From contig NZ_JBEJGX010000003.1 in NCBI RefSeq assembly GCF_040253635.1, forward strand, positions 4,675,501-4,739,500: 64,000 nt of DNA. Direction: 5' to 3'. The notes under the pieces were generated by a model. That model was given only the letters and a program-made list of their open reading frames with translations. It was not told the origin of the DNA and did no database searches. The stretch's first letter is position 1. Every line of letters starts with the position of its first letter. Source of the DNA: Streptomyces sp. Edi2. GTDB taxonomy: Bacteria; Actinomycetota; Actinomycetes; Streptomycetales; Streptomycetaceae. Shown one piece after another: positions 42,129-50,939 of the stretch. The position numbers were made by a program, and so were the translations under genes.

Positions 42129-43379
42129 GTGCACCTCGCCCCCACCGCGCGCCAGGAGCAATTGCGCGCCGAACTCCGCTCGTACTTCCGTGAGGCGCTG
42201 CCGGACGGGCCGGTCGAGGACCCCGTCCGGCAGCGGGCGGTGCTCCGCCGGATCGGCGCCGACGGCATGCTGGGGCTGGGCTGGCCGACCGAGTACGGGG
42301 GGCAGGGCCGCGGGCCCGACGAACAGTTCGTCTTCTTCGACGAGGCGTACCGCGCGGGCGCTCCGGTCTCGATGGTCACCCTCAACACCGTTGGTCCGAC
42401 CCTGATGAAATACGGCACCCGGCGCCAGAAGGACTACTTCCTGCCGCGGATCCTCAGCGGTGAGCTCGTCTTCGCGATCGGCTATACGGAACCCGAGGCC
42501 GGCACCGACCTCGCCGCGCTCCGCACCCGCGCGACGAGAACGAGCGGGGGCGCGACGAGCGGCACGACCAGTGGCGCGGCAAGCGGGGCGGCAGGCGGGG
42601 CGACCGGAGAGTCAGGCGACGGCGACGGCCACTGGCTGATCAACGGCGCCAAGAGTTTCACCAGCAACGCCCACCGGGCCGACTGGATCTGGCTCGCCTG
42701 CCGCACCGACCCCGACGCCCCGCAGCACCAGGGCATCTCGATCATCCTGGTGCCCACCGACGCCCCCGGTTTCTCCTGGACGCCGATCGAGACGGTCGGC
42801 GGGCTGACGACCACCGCCACCTACTACGACCACATCCGCGTCCCGGCCGGGAACCTCGTAGGGGAGGAGAACGCGGGCTGGCAGCTGATCACGCACCAGC
42901 TCAACCATGAGCGCGTGGCGTTGGCGGCGATCGGTATGCAGGCCGAGGATGCCTTCGAGGCGGCGCTGGCTCATGCCCGTACGCCGGATGCGGAGACCGG
43001 TGAGCGGCCCGCCGACCGTCCATGGGTGCGGTCCCGGCTCGCCGAGGCGCACGCCCGGCTGGCCGCCACCCGGCTGCTGAACTGGCGGTTGGTCGACGAC
43101 GTGGGCGCCGGGACGCTCGGGCCCGGTGACGCCGCCGGCGTCAAGTTCGCCGGGACGGAGAGCGCCGTCGAGGTCTACCGGATGTGCCAGGAGGTGGTGG
43201 GCGACGCCGCCCTGGTGCGGGCCGGTTCGCCGGGCGCGTTCCGGGGCGGCGAGCTGGAGCGGATGAACCGCGCGGCGCAGATCAACACCTTCGGGGGCGG
43301 AGTGAGCGAAGTCCAGCGGGAGATCGTCGCGTCGATGCGGCTGGGGATGCGGCTGGGGAAGCGGAGGGGGCGGCGATGA
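42129..43379 (+). CDS. Acyl-CoA dehydrogenase (FadE29/ChsE2-like)
   Basis: 416 residues. ACAD fold with N-terminal helical domain (RQEQLRAELRSYFREALP), FAIGYTEPEAGTDLAALRTRA, INGAKSFTSNAHRADWIWLACRTD and a C-terminal flavin/CoA part. In the middle domain a Gly/Ser/Thr/Ala-rich insert (about residues 137-164) is not usual. In mycobacteria FadE28 and FadE29 form a heteromer that oxidises the C3 side chain of pregnene-carboxyl-CoA. GTG 42129 has GGGGAG 8 nt upstream. First gene of the operon; its stop overlaps the next ATG. Confidence 0.85.
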   Translation: MHLAPTARQEQLRAELRSYFREALPDGPVEDPVRQRAVLRRIGADGMLGLGWPTEYGGQGRGPDEQFVFFDEAYRAGAPVSMVTLNTVGPTLMKYGTRRQKDYFLPRILSGELVFAIGYTEPEAGTDLAALRTRATRTSGGATSGTTSGAASGAAGGATGESGDGDGHWLINGAKSFTSNAHRADWIWLACRTDPDAPQHQGISIILVPTDAPGFSWTPIETVGGLTTTATYYDHIRVPAGNLVGEENAGWQLITHQLNHERVALAAIGMQAEDAFEAALAHARTPDAETGERPADRPWVRSRLAEAHARLAATRLLNWRLVDDVGAGTLGPGDAAGVKFAGTESAVEVYRMCQEVVGDAALVRAGSPGAFRGGELERMNRAAQINTFGGGVSEVQREIVASMRLGMRLGKRRGRR

Positions 43380-44545
43380 GTCAGGTGCAGCTCACCCACG
43401 AGCAGCTCAGGGCCTACGAGGGCCGGCTGACCGGGACCGCCGGCGTGGGAAAGGACCTGGTCAACGAGCCGATGATCCGGCACTGGTGCGAGGCCGTGGG
43501 AGACACCAATCCCGCCTATCAGGGGCGGGACGCCGTCGCTCCGCCGACCATGCTGCAGGCCTGGACGATGGGCGGCCTCTCCGGCCACACCGACCGCTCG
43601 GGGGCGTACGGCGAACTGTCCGCGCTGCTGGACGACGCCGGGTACACCTCCATCGTCGCCACCGACTGCGAGCAGGAGTATCTGCGGCCGCTGCGCCCCG
43701 GTGACCGGATCACCTTCGACGCGGTGATCGAGTCGGTGTCGGAGCGCAAGACCACGAAGCTGGGGACCGGGCACTTCATCACGACGCGGATGGACATCCG
43801 CGCGAACGGCGAGCCGGCCGGCACGCATCGCTTCCGGGTCCTCAAGTACGCCCCGGCGGTACGGGATGCCAAGACGGACGAGCGGGAGGGGGCACAATCA
43901 CGGGCACGGGCACCTGAGCAGGCACAGGCGCACCGGCATGCGCAAGCACCTCAACAGTCGCAAGCACCTCAACAGGCACAGGCACCTCAGCAGCAGCATG
44001 CGCTTCAGCAGTCGGATGCACCTCAGCAGCCCCGGCCCCGACGGCCCCGCCCCGTCGTCAACCGTGACAACGCCGGCTTCTGGGAGGGCGTCGCGGGGCA
44101 CCGGCTGCTGATCCAGCGCTGCACGGAATGCCGGACGCTGCGTTTTCCCTGGTTGCCGGGGTGCAACGCCTGCGGGTCAGCGGAGTGGGACACCGTCGAG
44201 GCGAGCGGCGCGGGAACGGTTTTCTCCTACGTCGTGATGCATCACCCGTCCTTCCCGGCATTCACGGTGCCTGCTTTCACGGCGCCCGAGTTCACGGTCC
44301 CCGAGCACGGCGCGGACGGGCCCGGCCCCCAGGCGGATGCCCCCGGTGGCCCCCACACAGAAGCCCCCGGCCCCTACGCAGTCGGGCTGATCGAGCTCGC
44401 GGAGGGGGTGCGGATCGTCAGCAATGTCGTGGGCGTCCCCGCCGACAAGGTGCGGATCGGGATGCCCGTGCGGCTCGTTTACCTGCGCGTCGACGAGGAG
44501 TTGGAGCTTCCGGTCTTCCGCGCGGACGAGGGAGGTGAGGGGTGA
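43376..44545 (+). CDS. chsH2: ChsH2-like MaoC / DUF35 OB-fold protein
   Basis: 389 residues, two-part protein. Residues about 1-165: MaoC-like hot-dog domain (EPMIRHWCEAVGDTNPAYQ, VAPPTMLQAWTMGG, RPLRPGDRITFDAVI). Residues about 240-385: rubredoxin-like zinc ribbon (CTECRTLRFPWLPGCNACGS) and OB fold. This matches ChsH2 of the igr locus, which pairs with ChsH1 as hydratase and with Ltp2 as aldolase. A Gln/Ala/Pro repeat linker (AQAPQQ type, about 178-220) and a second Pro-rich insert near 310-345 are extra. ATG overlaps the preceding stop (ATGA). Confidence 0.85.
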   Translation: MSQVQLTHEQLRAYEGRLTGTAGVGKDLVNEPMIRHWCEAVGDTNPAYQGRDAVAPPTMLQAWTMGGLSGHTDRSGAYGELSALLDDAGYTSIVATDCEQEYLRPLRPGDRITFDAVIESVSERKTTKLGTGHFITTRMDIRANGEPAGTHRFRVLKYAPAVRDAKTDEREGAQSRARAPEQAQAHRHAQAPQQSQAPQQAQAPQQQHALQQSDAPQQPRPRRPRPVVNRDNAGFWEGVAGHRLLIQRCTECRTLRFPWLPGCNACGSAEWDTVEASGAGTVFSYVVMHHPSFPAFTVPAFTAPEFTVPEHGADGPGPQADAPGGPHTEAPGPYAVGLIELAEGVRIVSNVVGVPADKVRIGMPVRLVYLRVDEELELPVFRADEGGEG

Positions 44546-44546
44546 C

Positions 44547-45791
44547 ATGGACTTCACTCCCACGCCGGAGCAGGCGGCGGCCCGCGAGCTGGCGGCGCGG
44601 ATATTCGGTGACCTGTCCACGCCGGAGCGCCTTGCCGTCTGTGGCGGCGGCACGGACGCCGCGCTGTGGAAGGCGCTGTGCGCGGCGGGTCTGCCGGGCG
44701 CGGTGGAGGAGACCGGCCTGCTCGGGCTCGTGCTGATGCTGGAGGAGCAGGGGCGTACGACGGCGCAGGTGCCGTTCGCGGCGACCTGTGTGTACGGGCT
44801 GCTGGCGATCGGCGCGCACGGTGGCCCGGAACAGCGGGCGCGGCTGCTGCCCGCCCTGCGGGACGGCGACGCGATCGCCACCGGGGCGTTTCCGGCGCGG
44901 CGCGGCGGCGTACGGGCCGAGCGCACGGCGGACGGTACGGGGCGGCTGACCGGCACCGTCCCCGTGGTGCCGTGGCTGCGCGAGGCCACCCATGTACTGG
45001 TGCCCGACGGGACGGCGCGGACGCTGTGGCTCGTACGCACCGACGACGCCGGGGTGCGGCGGGACCCGGTCGAGACCACCGCCCCGTGGTCGGCGGGCCG
45101 GCTCACCCTGGACGACGCCCCCGCCGAAGCCCTGAACGGGCGGGACGCTTCCCACCGGCCGGAGGCCACGTACACCGACACCCCCGCCGCCCCCGAGTCC
45201 GACCCGGAGGCCGCCCCCGAGGCCGCCCCCGAGTCCGACCCCGAGCCCGCCCCGGATTCCGCTCCCCAACCCGCTCCCCACCCCACCCCCTACGCCGACA
45301 TCCTCGCCCTGGCCCGCACCGCCTTCGCCGGCCTCCAGGCCGGGGTCTGCGCCGGTTCCCTGGCCCGGGCGGTGTCCCACACCACCACCCGCGAGCAGTT
45401 CGGCCGCCCGCTCGCCACGAACCAGGGGGTGCAGCTCCGTGCCGCCGACGCCTGTATGGACACCGAGGCCATCCGCGTCACCGCCTACGAGGCGGCCTGG
45501 CGCCGGGACGCGGGTCTGGACGCCGGGCCGCATGCGCTGACCGCCGCCTGGTGGGCCTCCGAGGCCGGCACCCGCGTGGTGCACACCGGCCAGCATCTGC
45601 ACGGCGGCATCGGCGCCGACGTCGACCACCCCGTCCACCGGCACTTCCTGTGGGGCAGACAGCTGGCCGCGTATCTGGGCCCTGGGGCAGAAATCCTGGA
45701 CGAATTGGGGGAGTTGCTGACGTCACCACCTAGGGGCGTCGCAGAGCCACAGGCGAAGACGACCGGAAGGAGACCGGATGAAGGCCGGTGA
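44547..45791 (+). CDS. Acyl-CoA dehydrogenase (FadE28/ChsE1-like)
   Basis: 414 residues. MDFTPTPEQAAARELAARIFGDLSTPERL, LGLVLMLEEQGRTTAQVPF and the C-terminal REQFGRPLATNQGVQLRAADA and QHLHGGIGADVDHPVHRHFLW are ACAD motifs; the middle domain is reduced, as in the smaller partner of heteromeric steroid ACADs. A Pro/Glu/Asp/Ala repeat insert (APESDPEAAPEAAPESDP type, about 215-250) interrupts it. ATG 44547 has GAGGGG upstream. Its end overlaps the MaoC gene by 14 nt. Confidence 0.82.
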   Translation: MDFTPTPEQAAARELAARIFGDLSTPERLAVCGGGTDAALWKALCAAGLPGAVEETGLLGLVLMLEEQGRTTAQVPFAATCVYGLLAIGAHGGPEQRARLLPALRDGDAIATGAFPARRGGVRAERTADGTGRLTGTVPVVPWLREATHVLVPDGTARTLWLVRTDDAGVRRDPVETTAPWSAGRLTLDDAPAEALNGRDASHRPEATYTDTPAAPESDPEAAPEAAPESDPEPAPDSAPQPAPHPTPYADILALARTAFAGLQAGVCAGSLARAVSHTTTREQFGRPLATNQGVQLRAADACMDTEAIRVTAYEAAWRRDAGLDAGPHALTAAWWASEAGTRVVHTGQHLHGGIGADVDHPVHRHFLWGRQLAAYLGPGAEILDELGELLTSPPRGVAEPQAKTTGRRPDEGR

Positions 45792-46170
45792 CGAACTGCC
45801 GACGCTCACCATCCCCCTCACCCGCACCCTGATCGTCGCCGGGGCGATCGCCTCCCGCGACTACCAGGACGTGCACCACGACACCGAGGCGGCCCGGGAT
45901 AAGGGCTCCCCGGAGATCTTCATGAACATCCTGACCACCAACGGACTCGTCGGCCGCTACATCACCGACCACTTCGGGCCGCGCTGCACCCTGCGCAAGG
46001 TCGCCATCCGCCTTGGCGCCCCCAACTACCCCGGAGACATCATGGTGTTGAGCGGCACCGTCACCGAGGTGACGGACGGTACGGCAGTGGTGCGGATCGT
46101 CGGCGAGAACGGCATCGGCCACCACGTCACCGGCACGGTGACCGTCAGCCTCCCGGAGGGCACGGCATGA
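45778..46170 (+). CDS. chsH1: ChsH1-like MaoC hydratase
   Basis: 130-residue single hot-dog domain enoyl-CoA hydratase. The catalytic hydratase motif is present (ASRDYQDVHHD, Asp28 and His33/34). GSPEIFMNILTTNGLVGRYITD and GAPNYPGDIMVLSGTV complete the MaoC pattern. In mycobacteria ChsH1 supplies the active site to the ChsH1-ChsH2 complex that hydrates the steroid side-chain enoyl-CoA. ATG 45778 follows GGAAGGAGA. Stop and next start overlap (ATGA). Confidence 0.87.
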   Translation: MKAGDELPTLTIPLTRTLIVAGAIASRDYQDVHHDTEAARDKGSPEIFMNILTTNGLVGRYITDHFGPRCTLRKVAIRLGAPNYPGDIMVLSGTVTEVTDGTAVVRIVGENGIGHHVTGTVTVSLPEGTA

Positions 46171-47333
46171 GCGTCCACCGCCCCGACTCCCTCGGCGGCC
46201 GGGCCGCCATCGCCGGGATCGGCGCGACCGAGTTCTCCAAGGACTCCGGCCGCAGCGAACTGAAGCTCGCCGTCGAAGCCGTACGCGCCGCGCTCGACGA
46301 CGCCGGGCTGACCCCCGCGGACGTCGACGGCCTGGTCACCTTCACCATGGACACCAACCCTGAGATCACCGTCGCGCAGGCGGCCGGGATCGGCGAGCTG
46401 TCCTTCTTCTCCCGGGTCCACTACGGGGGCGGCGCGGCCTGTGCCACCGTCCAGCAGGCGGCCCTGGCGGTCGCCACCGGCCTCGCCGAAGTCGTCGTCT
46501 GCTACCGCGCGTTCAACGAGCGCTCGGGCCGCCGCTTCGGCTCCGGCGTACAGCAGCGGGAGCCCACCGCGGAGGGCGCGGCGCTCGGCTGGAACCTCCC
46601 CTTCGGCCTGCTCACCCCCGCCTCCTGGGTCGCCATGGCCGCCCAGCGCTACCTCCACACCTACGGGCTGACCCCGGACGCCTTCGGCCCGGTCGCGGTC
46701 ACCGACCGGCGCCACGCCGCCCGCAACCCGGCCGCGTACTTCTACAACAAGCCCATCACCCTCGCCGACCACGCCGCCTCCCGCTGGATCGTGGAGCCGC
46801 TACGGCTGCTGGACTGCTGCCAGGAGACGGACGGCGCCCAGGCGATCGTGGTGACCTCGCCCGAGCGGGCCCGTGCGCTGCCCCACCCGCCGGCGCTGAT
46901 CAGGGCCGCGGCGCAGGGCGCGGGCCGCGCCCAGGAGCAGATGACCAGCTTCTACCGCGACGACCTGACCGGCCTCCCCGAGATGAACGTGGTCGCCCGC
47001 CAGCTCTGGCGCACCGCCGCGCTCACCCCCGCCGATATCGACGTCGCGATCCTCTACGACCACTTCAGCCCCTTCGTGCTGATGCAGCTGGAGGAGTTCG
47101 GCTTCTGCGCCCCGGGCGAGGCCTCGGACTTCGTCGCCGCGGACACCCTCCCCCTGAACACCCACGGCGGCCAGCTCGGCGAGGCCTATCTGCACGGCAT
47201 GAACGGCATCGCCGAGGCCGTCCGGCAGCTCCGCGGCACCTCCGTCAACCAGGCCGGCGGCCCCGCCCATGTCCTGGTCACGGCCGGGACCGGAGTCCCG
47301 ACCTCGGGGCTGATCCTGGGCGCGGACGGCTGA
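46167..47333 (+). CDS. ltp2: Ltp2-like thiolase-fold aldolase (lipid-transfer protein)
   Basis: 388 residues. Non-decarboxylating thiolase-like fold: IAGIGATEFSKDSGRSELKLAVEAVRAAL, VHYGGGAACATVQQAALAVATG, DVAILYDHFSPFVLMQLEEFGF, NTHGGQLGEAYLHGMNGIAEAVRQL. In the igr locus Ltp2 with the ChsH2 DUF35 domain performs the retro-aldol release of propionyl-CoA. Order ACAD, ChsH2, ACAD, ChsH1, Ltp2 on one strand supports this assignment. ATG overlaps the ChsH1 stop. Confidence 0.87.
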   Translation: MSVHRPDSLGGRAAIAGIGATEFSKDSGRSELKLAVEAVRAALDDAGLTPADVDGLVTFTMDTNPEITVAQAAGIGELSFFSRVHYGGGAACATVQQAALAVATGLAEVVVCYRAFNERSGRRFGSGVQQREPTAEGAALGWNLPFGLLTPASWVAMAAQRYLHTYGLTPDAFGPVAVTDRRHAARNPAAYFYNKPITLADHAASRWIVEPLRLLDCCQETDGAQAIVVTSPERARALPHPPALIRAAAQGAGRAQEQMTSFYRDDLTGLPEMNVVARQLWRTAALTPADIDVAILYDHFSPFVLMQLEEFGFCAPGEASDFVAADTLPLNTHGGQLGEAYLHGMNGIAEAVRQLRGTSVNQAGGPAHVLVTAGTGVPTSGLILGADG

Positions 47334-47351
47334 ACGGCCCCTCGGCGACGG

Positions 47352-47476
47352 GGCCGTGTCCGGGACGGGAGTCCACGGGGAGGGCCGTGTCCGGGGCCGA
47401 GGCCGGTCACCCGTAGGGGCCGCGTCCGGGACAGAGGCCCGTCACCAGTACGGCCGTGTCCGGGGCCGCGTCCGAC
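47352..47476. repeat. Degenerate GC-rich repeats between convergent genes
   Basis: GGCC(G)(T/C)GTCCGGG recurs at 47352, 47383, 47418, 47452 and 47465, interspersed with GGCC(C/G)GTCACC words. No stem-loop stands out. It fills most of the 244-nt gap between the ltp2-like gene and the convergent ArsR-type gene. Confidence 0.65.
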
Positions 47477-47577
47477 GCCGTGCCGGAGCCGGGGCCCGTC
47501 ACCGAACCCCCTCCGGGGCCGGCGCGCGCCCTGATCCCGGACCCCAAGAGCTGTCCCATAATGAGCAATCCGCCGGG

Positions 47578-48579
47578 TTACTGGCAGGCATCGAGAACGG
47601 ATTCCGCGACGGCGGTGCGTGCGTAGAGCACCGAGCGGCCGAAGCGGTGGGCGCTGACCAGGCCCGCGTCGCGCAGCGCGGTCAGGTTCTGGGAGATACC
47701 TGCCTGGGAGAGGCCGGTGCGGCGGGCCAGTTCGGTGGTGGAGGCCGGGTGGCCCAGCTCGGTCAGCAGAAGGGTTCGGGTGCGACCGAGCACGGTGGCG
47801 AGGGCGGCGGTCCCCGCGGTGGACCGCTGCTCCCACAGGGAGCCGATGCCGCGTGCGGGATAGGCGAGTTGCAGCGGGTCCGCCGGTGCCACCCGGGTGA
47901 ACGGGGCCGGCCCGGTGAAGACCGAGGGGATCAGCAGCAGCCCCTGGCCGGCCGTGTGCCGGGAGAGGGCCTTGGGCCGGCGGAGCAGCCGTAGCGTGTC
48001 GTCGTCCCAGCGGACCGAGGTGTGCAGGTCGTTGAGGAGGTGGGCGGTGCCGCGTTCGGCGACCTGCCGGGCCCGGTGGGAGACGTCGGCGTCGAGCACG
48101 GCCCGGATGCGCGCCCAGTACGGGGCGAGCGCGATCTGCCAGTAGTGCTGGATCTCTTCCGTGACCTTGGCCAGGTGGGTCTGCGGCTCGGTGTGCAGGG
48201 CTTGTGCGCGGGGGCCGAGACCACCCTGCTCGAAGCGGAGGTGTTCGAGGTCGTGGCGTACCTGCTCGGTGCGGGCGGCCAGGATGCGGTCCAGCTCGGC
48301 CGCCAGCGTGGGGGCCGGACCGGAGGGTGTCGGATTGAGGAAGTCGGGGACGTAGCCCGACGGGGGGACCAGCTCGGCCAGCCATCCCCGGTCCAGCCCG
48401 GCGGCCGCCAGCCGCGGCCGTACCTGCTCGGTCCAGGGCCGGTGCACGGGATGCACGGATCCGGAGCTCAGCAGGCGGAAGCTGGGGCCGACTTCCCACA
48501 TGGGAGACACGGCGAAGCGCATCTGCGCCAGATCCCGTACGGAGAACACCAGCTCCGCCACCACGCCCCCAGGATTCAC
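47578..48579 (-). CDS. ArsR-type winged-helix regulator with long N-terminal domain
   Basis: 333 residues. The first 240 residues (ELVFSVRDLAQMRFAVSPMWEVGPSF start) match the DUF5937-type domain common before ArsR helices in actinobacteria. The HTH is C-terminal (LLLTELGHPASTTELARRTGLSQAGISQNLTALRDAGLVSAHRFGRSVLYA). No metal-binding Cys pair is visible, so it is probably not a metal sensor. GTG 48579 has GGAG near; a later GTG is possible. Divergent from the aldo-keto reductase, 51 nt apart. Confidence 0.83.
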   Translation of the reverse strand: MNPGGVVAELVFSVRDLAQMRFAVSPMWEVGPSFRLLSSGSVHPVHRPWTEQVRPRLAAAGLDRGWLAELVPPSGYVPDFLNPTPSGPAPTLAAELDRILAARTEQVRHDLEHLRFEQGGLGPRAQALHTEPQTHLAKVTEEIQHYWQIALAPYWARIRAVLDADVSHRARQVAERGTAHLLNDLHTSVRWDDDTLRLLRRPKALSRHTAGQGLLLIPSVFTGPAPFTRVAPADPLQLAYPARGIGSLWEQRSTAGTAALATVLGRTRTLLLTELGHPASTTELARRTGLSQAGISQNLTALRDAGLVSAHRFGRSVLYARTAVAESVLDACQ

Positions 48580-48600
48580 TCATCTCCGAATCAATGGCGG

Positions 48601-48614
48601 CCACCATACGGTGG
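48601..48614. promoter_or_regulatory. Dyad in the shared arsR/AKR promoter gap
   Basis: CCACC-ATAC-GGTGG is a perfect 5-bp dyad in the 51-nt gap between the divergent genes, a natural operator position for the ArsR-type protein. Confidence 0.5.
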
Positions 48615-48630
48615 TGCGGATCATTCCGGC

Positions 48631-49539
48631 ATGACCCCACGGACGATAACCGCAGCGGCAGCAGGCACCTGGAAGCTGGGAGACCTCGTGGTCAACCGGA
48701 TGGGCTTCGGCGCGATGCGTCTGCCGCAGACCGGCGAGGCGCTCGTCGCCGACGCCCTCCCGCGCGACCGCGACCAGGCGATCAGCGTGCTGCGCCGCGC
48801 GGTCGAGCTCGGCGTGAACCACATCGACACCGCCGCCTTCTACTTCTCCCCCCTGCGGTCCGCCAACGAGCTGATCAACCGGGCTTTGTCCCCCTATCCG
48901 GCCGACCTCGTCATCACCACCAAGATCGGGCAGCCACGCGACCCGTCGGGCACGTGGCTGCCCCATGCCACGCCGGAGCAGTTGCGCGGACTGGTCGAGG
49001 AGAACCTGCGCCAGCTCGGCCGTGATCACCTGGACGTGGTGAACCTGCGCATCGTCGGGACCGACTCGATCGCCGAGCGCTTCGGCGCGCTGGCCGAGTT
49101 GCGCGAGGCCGGACTCATCCGCCACCTGGGCATCTCCAACGTCCATCCTCATCACCTCGTCGAGGCCCAGGCCATCGCGCCAGTGGTGTGTGTGCAGAAC
49201 ATGTACGGCCTCGGAGTGCGGCCCGACCAGGACGCGTTCGTTGGGACCTGCGGTGAGCAGGGCGTCGCCTTCGTGCCGTTCTACGCGATCGCCGCCTCCG
49301 GACGCCAAGCCGGGGCGAGCGACAGCGACCACCCGGAGATCCTGGCCGTCGCCCGGGCACATGGGGCCGAGCCCGCCCAGGTCCGGATCGCCTGGACACT
49401 GCACCGCGGCCCGCACGTACTGGCCATCCCCGGCACCGGCGACCCGGACCACCTGGCAGCCAACGTGGCCGCCGGCGCCCTTCGGCTCACCGAGGACGAG
49501 CTTGCCGTACTTGACTCCCTGCACCACCGGAGTGGCTGA
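48631..49539 (+). CDS. Aldo/keto reductase family oxidoreductase
   Basis: 302 residues. NAD(P)H-dependent reductase barrel. Tetrad positions: Asp66 and Tyr71 (NHIDTAAFYF), Lys98 (TTKIGQ), but the fourth, usually His, reads Arg140 (DVVNLRIVG). LIRHLGISNVHPHHLVEAQ and LAIPGTGDPDHLAANVAA bind the cofactor phosphate region. ATG 48631; the frame extends to 48022 only as antisense of the ArsR gene. Likely regulated by the divergent ArsR-type protein. Confidence 0.88.
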   Translation: MTPRTITAAAAGTWKLGDLVVNRMGFGAMRLPQTGEALVADALPRDRDQAISVLRRAVELGVNHIDTAAFYFSPLRSANELINRALSPYPADLVITTKIGQPRDPSGTWLPHATPEQLRGLVEENLRQLGRDHLDVVNLRIVGTDSIAERFGALAELREAGLIRHLGISNVHPHHLVEAQAIAPVVCVQNMYGLGVRPDQDAFVGTCGEQGVAFVPFYAIAASGRQAGASDSDHPEILAVARAHGAEPAQVRIAWTLHRGPHVLAIPGTGDPDHLAANVAAGALRLTEDELAVLDSLHHRSG

Positions 49540-49698
49540 GTGGGTCTCAGGGGCTCTTCGACTTCTCGGCCACGGGGTGATCGCGGGTGGGAACCACTGT
49601 GCCGTCCGCTATGCGCACGGTGTCCGTACGGTAGCGGGGCGGCCCGGTCCTCCGGTGACAGGCCCTAGGGGTCCGCCGGCCCCCGTCCCCCTGGAGTA

Positions 49699-49716
49699 GG
49701 TGGAGCCGGCTCCACC
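49699..49716. promoter_or_regulatory. 18-bp perfect palindrome upstream of sigma gene
   Basis: GGTGGAGCC and GGCTCCACC abut with no loop, 79 nt before the ATG of the SigE-family gene. The lack of a loop favours a protein-binding site over a terminator. Confidence 0.55.
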
Positions 49717-49794
49717 CCTACAACTTGAGAGGGATGGCGCTTCGGCACCCTGGGGCGATCCGCTCGCCCACCCCTCGCTTCTAGCGTGGTTCCC

Positions 49795-50331
49795 ATGACC
49801 ACGCCAGTGTGCACCAGCGCTTCGACCGTCGCTGTGTTCCCGACGTTTTCGTCCTATGTACGGGCCCGGGGGCCGGTCCTGCTGCGCACCGCGCGGTCGC
49901 TGTCCACCAACCCGAACGACGCCGAGGACCTTCTCCAGACCGCCCTGACCAAGACCTTCGTGGCCTGGGACCGGATAGAGGACCACCGCGCCCTGGACGG
50001 CTATGTCCGCCGCGCGCTGATCAACACCCGCACCTCCCAGTGGCGCAAGCGCAAGGTCGACGAATTCGCCGTCGACGAGATGCCGGAGCCGGACCCGCTG
50101 CCCGCCCCCGACCCGGCCGAGCTCCAGGGCCTGCGCGACGCGATGTGGCGCGCGGTGATGCGACTGCCCGCCCGCCAGCGCGCCATGGTCGTCCTCAGGT
50201 ATTACGAGGACCTGAGCGAGGCCCAGACCGCCGAGGTCATGGAGGTCTCGATCGGCACGGTCAAGAGCGCCGTCTCCCGCGCCCTGGCCAAGCTCCGGGA
50301 AGACCCGGAGCTGGCCATGATCTCGGCCTGA
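49795..50331 (+). CDS. SigE-family ECF sigma factor
   Basis: 178 residues. Region 2: YVRARGPVLLRTARSLSTNPNDAEDLLQTALTKTFVAWDRI; region 4: LRDAMWRAVMRLPARQRAMVVLRYYEDLSEAQTAEVMEVSIGTVKSAVSRALAKLRED. This is the SigE70 family of short sigma-70 proteins in Streptomyces. ATG 49795 (an ATG at 49786 is in frame). No anti-sigma gene follows directly, unlike many ECF loci. Confidence 0.88.
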   Translation: MTTPVCTSASTVAVFPTFSSYVRARGPVLLRTARSLSTNPNDAEDLLQTALTKTFVAWDRIEDHRALDGYVRRALINTRTSQWRKRKVDEFAVDEMPEPDPLPAPDPAELQGLRDAMWRAVMRLPARQRAMVVLRYYEDLSEAQTAEVMEVSIGTVKSAVSRALAKLREDPELAMISA

Positions 50332-50403
50332 GGCCTGGCCTCGGGGGAGCGCGGCCACCTACTACCTCTGGGCCGCTGGGATGCCGTGCCCGATCATGAG
50401 TGG

Positions 50404-50859
50404 ATGACTGCCTTCTACCATGTGTGCTTCGTCGTCCCGGACATCGAACAGGCAATGCAAGACTTTCAGCGTTCGGCCGGGGTCGAGTGGAGCGACCCTG
50501 TGTCCGACCGACTCGGCGAGTGGGACTACCGCATCGTCTTCACCGCAGGCGGGCCGCCGTTCATCGAGCTGATTCAAGGGCCGTCAGGCAGCCCCTGGGA
50601 TGCGTCCGGGGGAGCCAGGTTCGATCACCTCGGCTTCTGGACCAGCGATGTGCAGCAGGGTTCTCGGCGTTTGGAAGAAGAGGGCATGCCCCTGGACTTC
50701 TCCGGCTGTCCCTATGGCCGGCCGTTTGTCTATCACCGGATGGACAGCATCGGTGCACGGATCGAACTCGTTGACGTCGGCCGGCAGGCCGGCTTTCTCA
50801 GCGGGTGGCATCCGGGTGGGGAGCCGATGCCCGCCATCGACGAGACGTCCAGAAGCTGA
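50404..50859 (+). CDS. Glyoxalase/VOC superfamily protein
   Basis: 151 residues. TAFYHVCFVVPDIEQAMQDFQ start, FIELIQGPSGSPW (metal-side Glu), FDHLGFWTSDVQQGSRRLEEEG, RIELVDVG end: two beta-alpha-beta-beta-beta units with His8 or so, Glu, His and Glu as possible metal ligands. Typical length. ATG 50404 or GTG 50386. Substrate unknown. Confidence 0.83.
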   Translation: MTAFYHVCFVVPDIEQAMQDFQRSAGVEWSDPVSDRLGEWDYRIVFTAGGPPFIELIQGPSGSPWDASGGARFDHLGFWTSDVQQGSRRLEEEGMPLDFSGCPYGRPFVYHRMDSIGARIELVDVGRQAGFLSGWHPGGEPMPAIDETSRS

Positions 50860-50939
50860 GCTCACATCGCGCGGAGAAGCCTCGAACGCCGCCCCTGGGA
50901 GAAGCCGGCAGAGCCCGGGACAGTGGCGAAGGCACCGGT

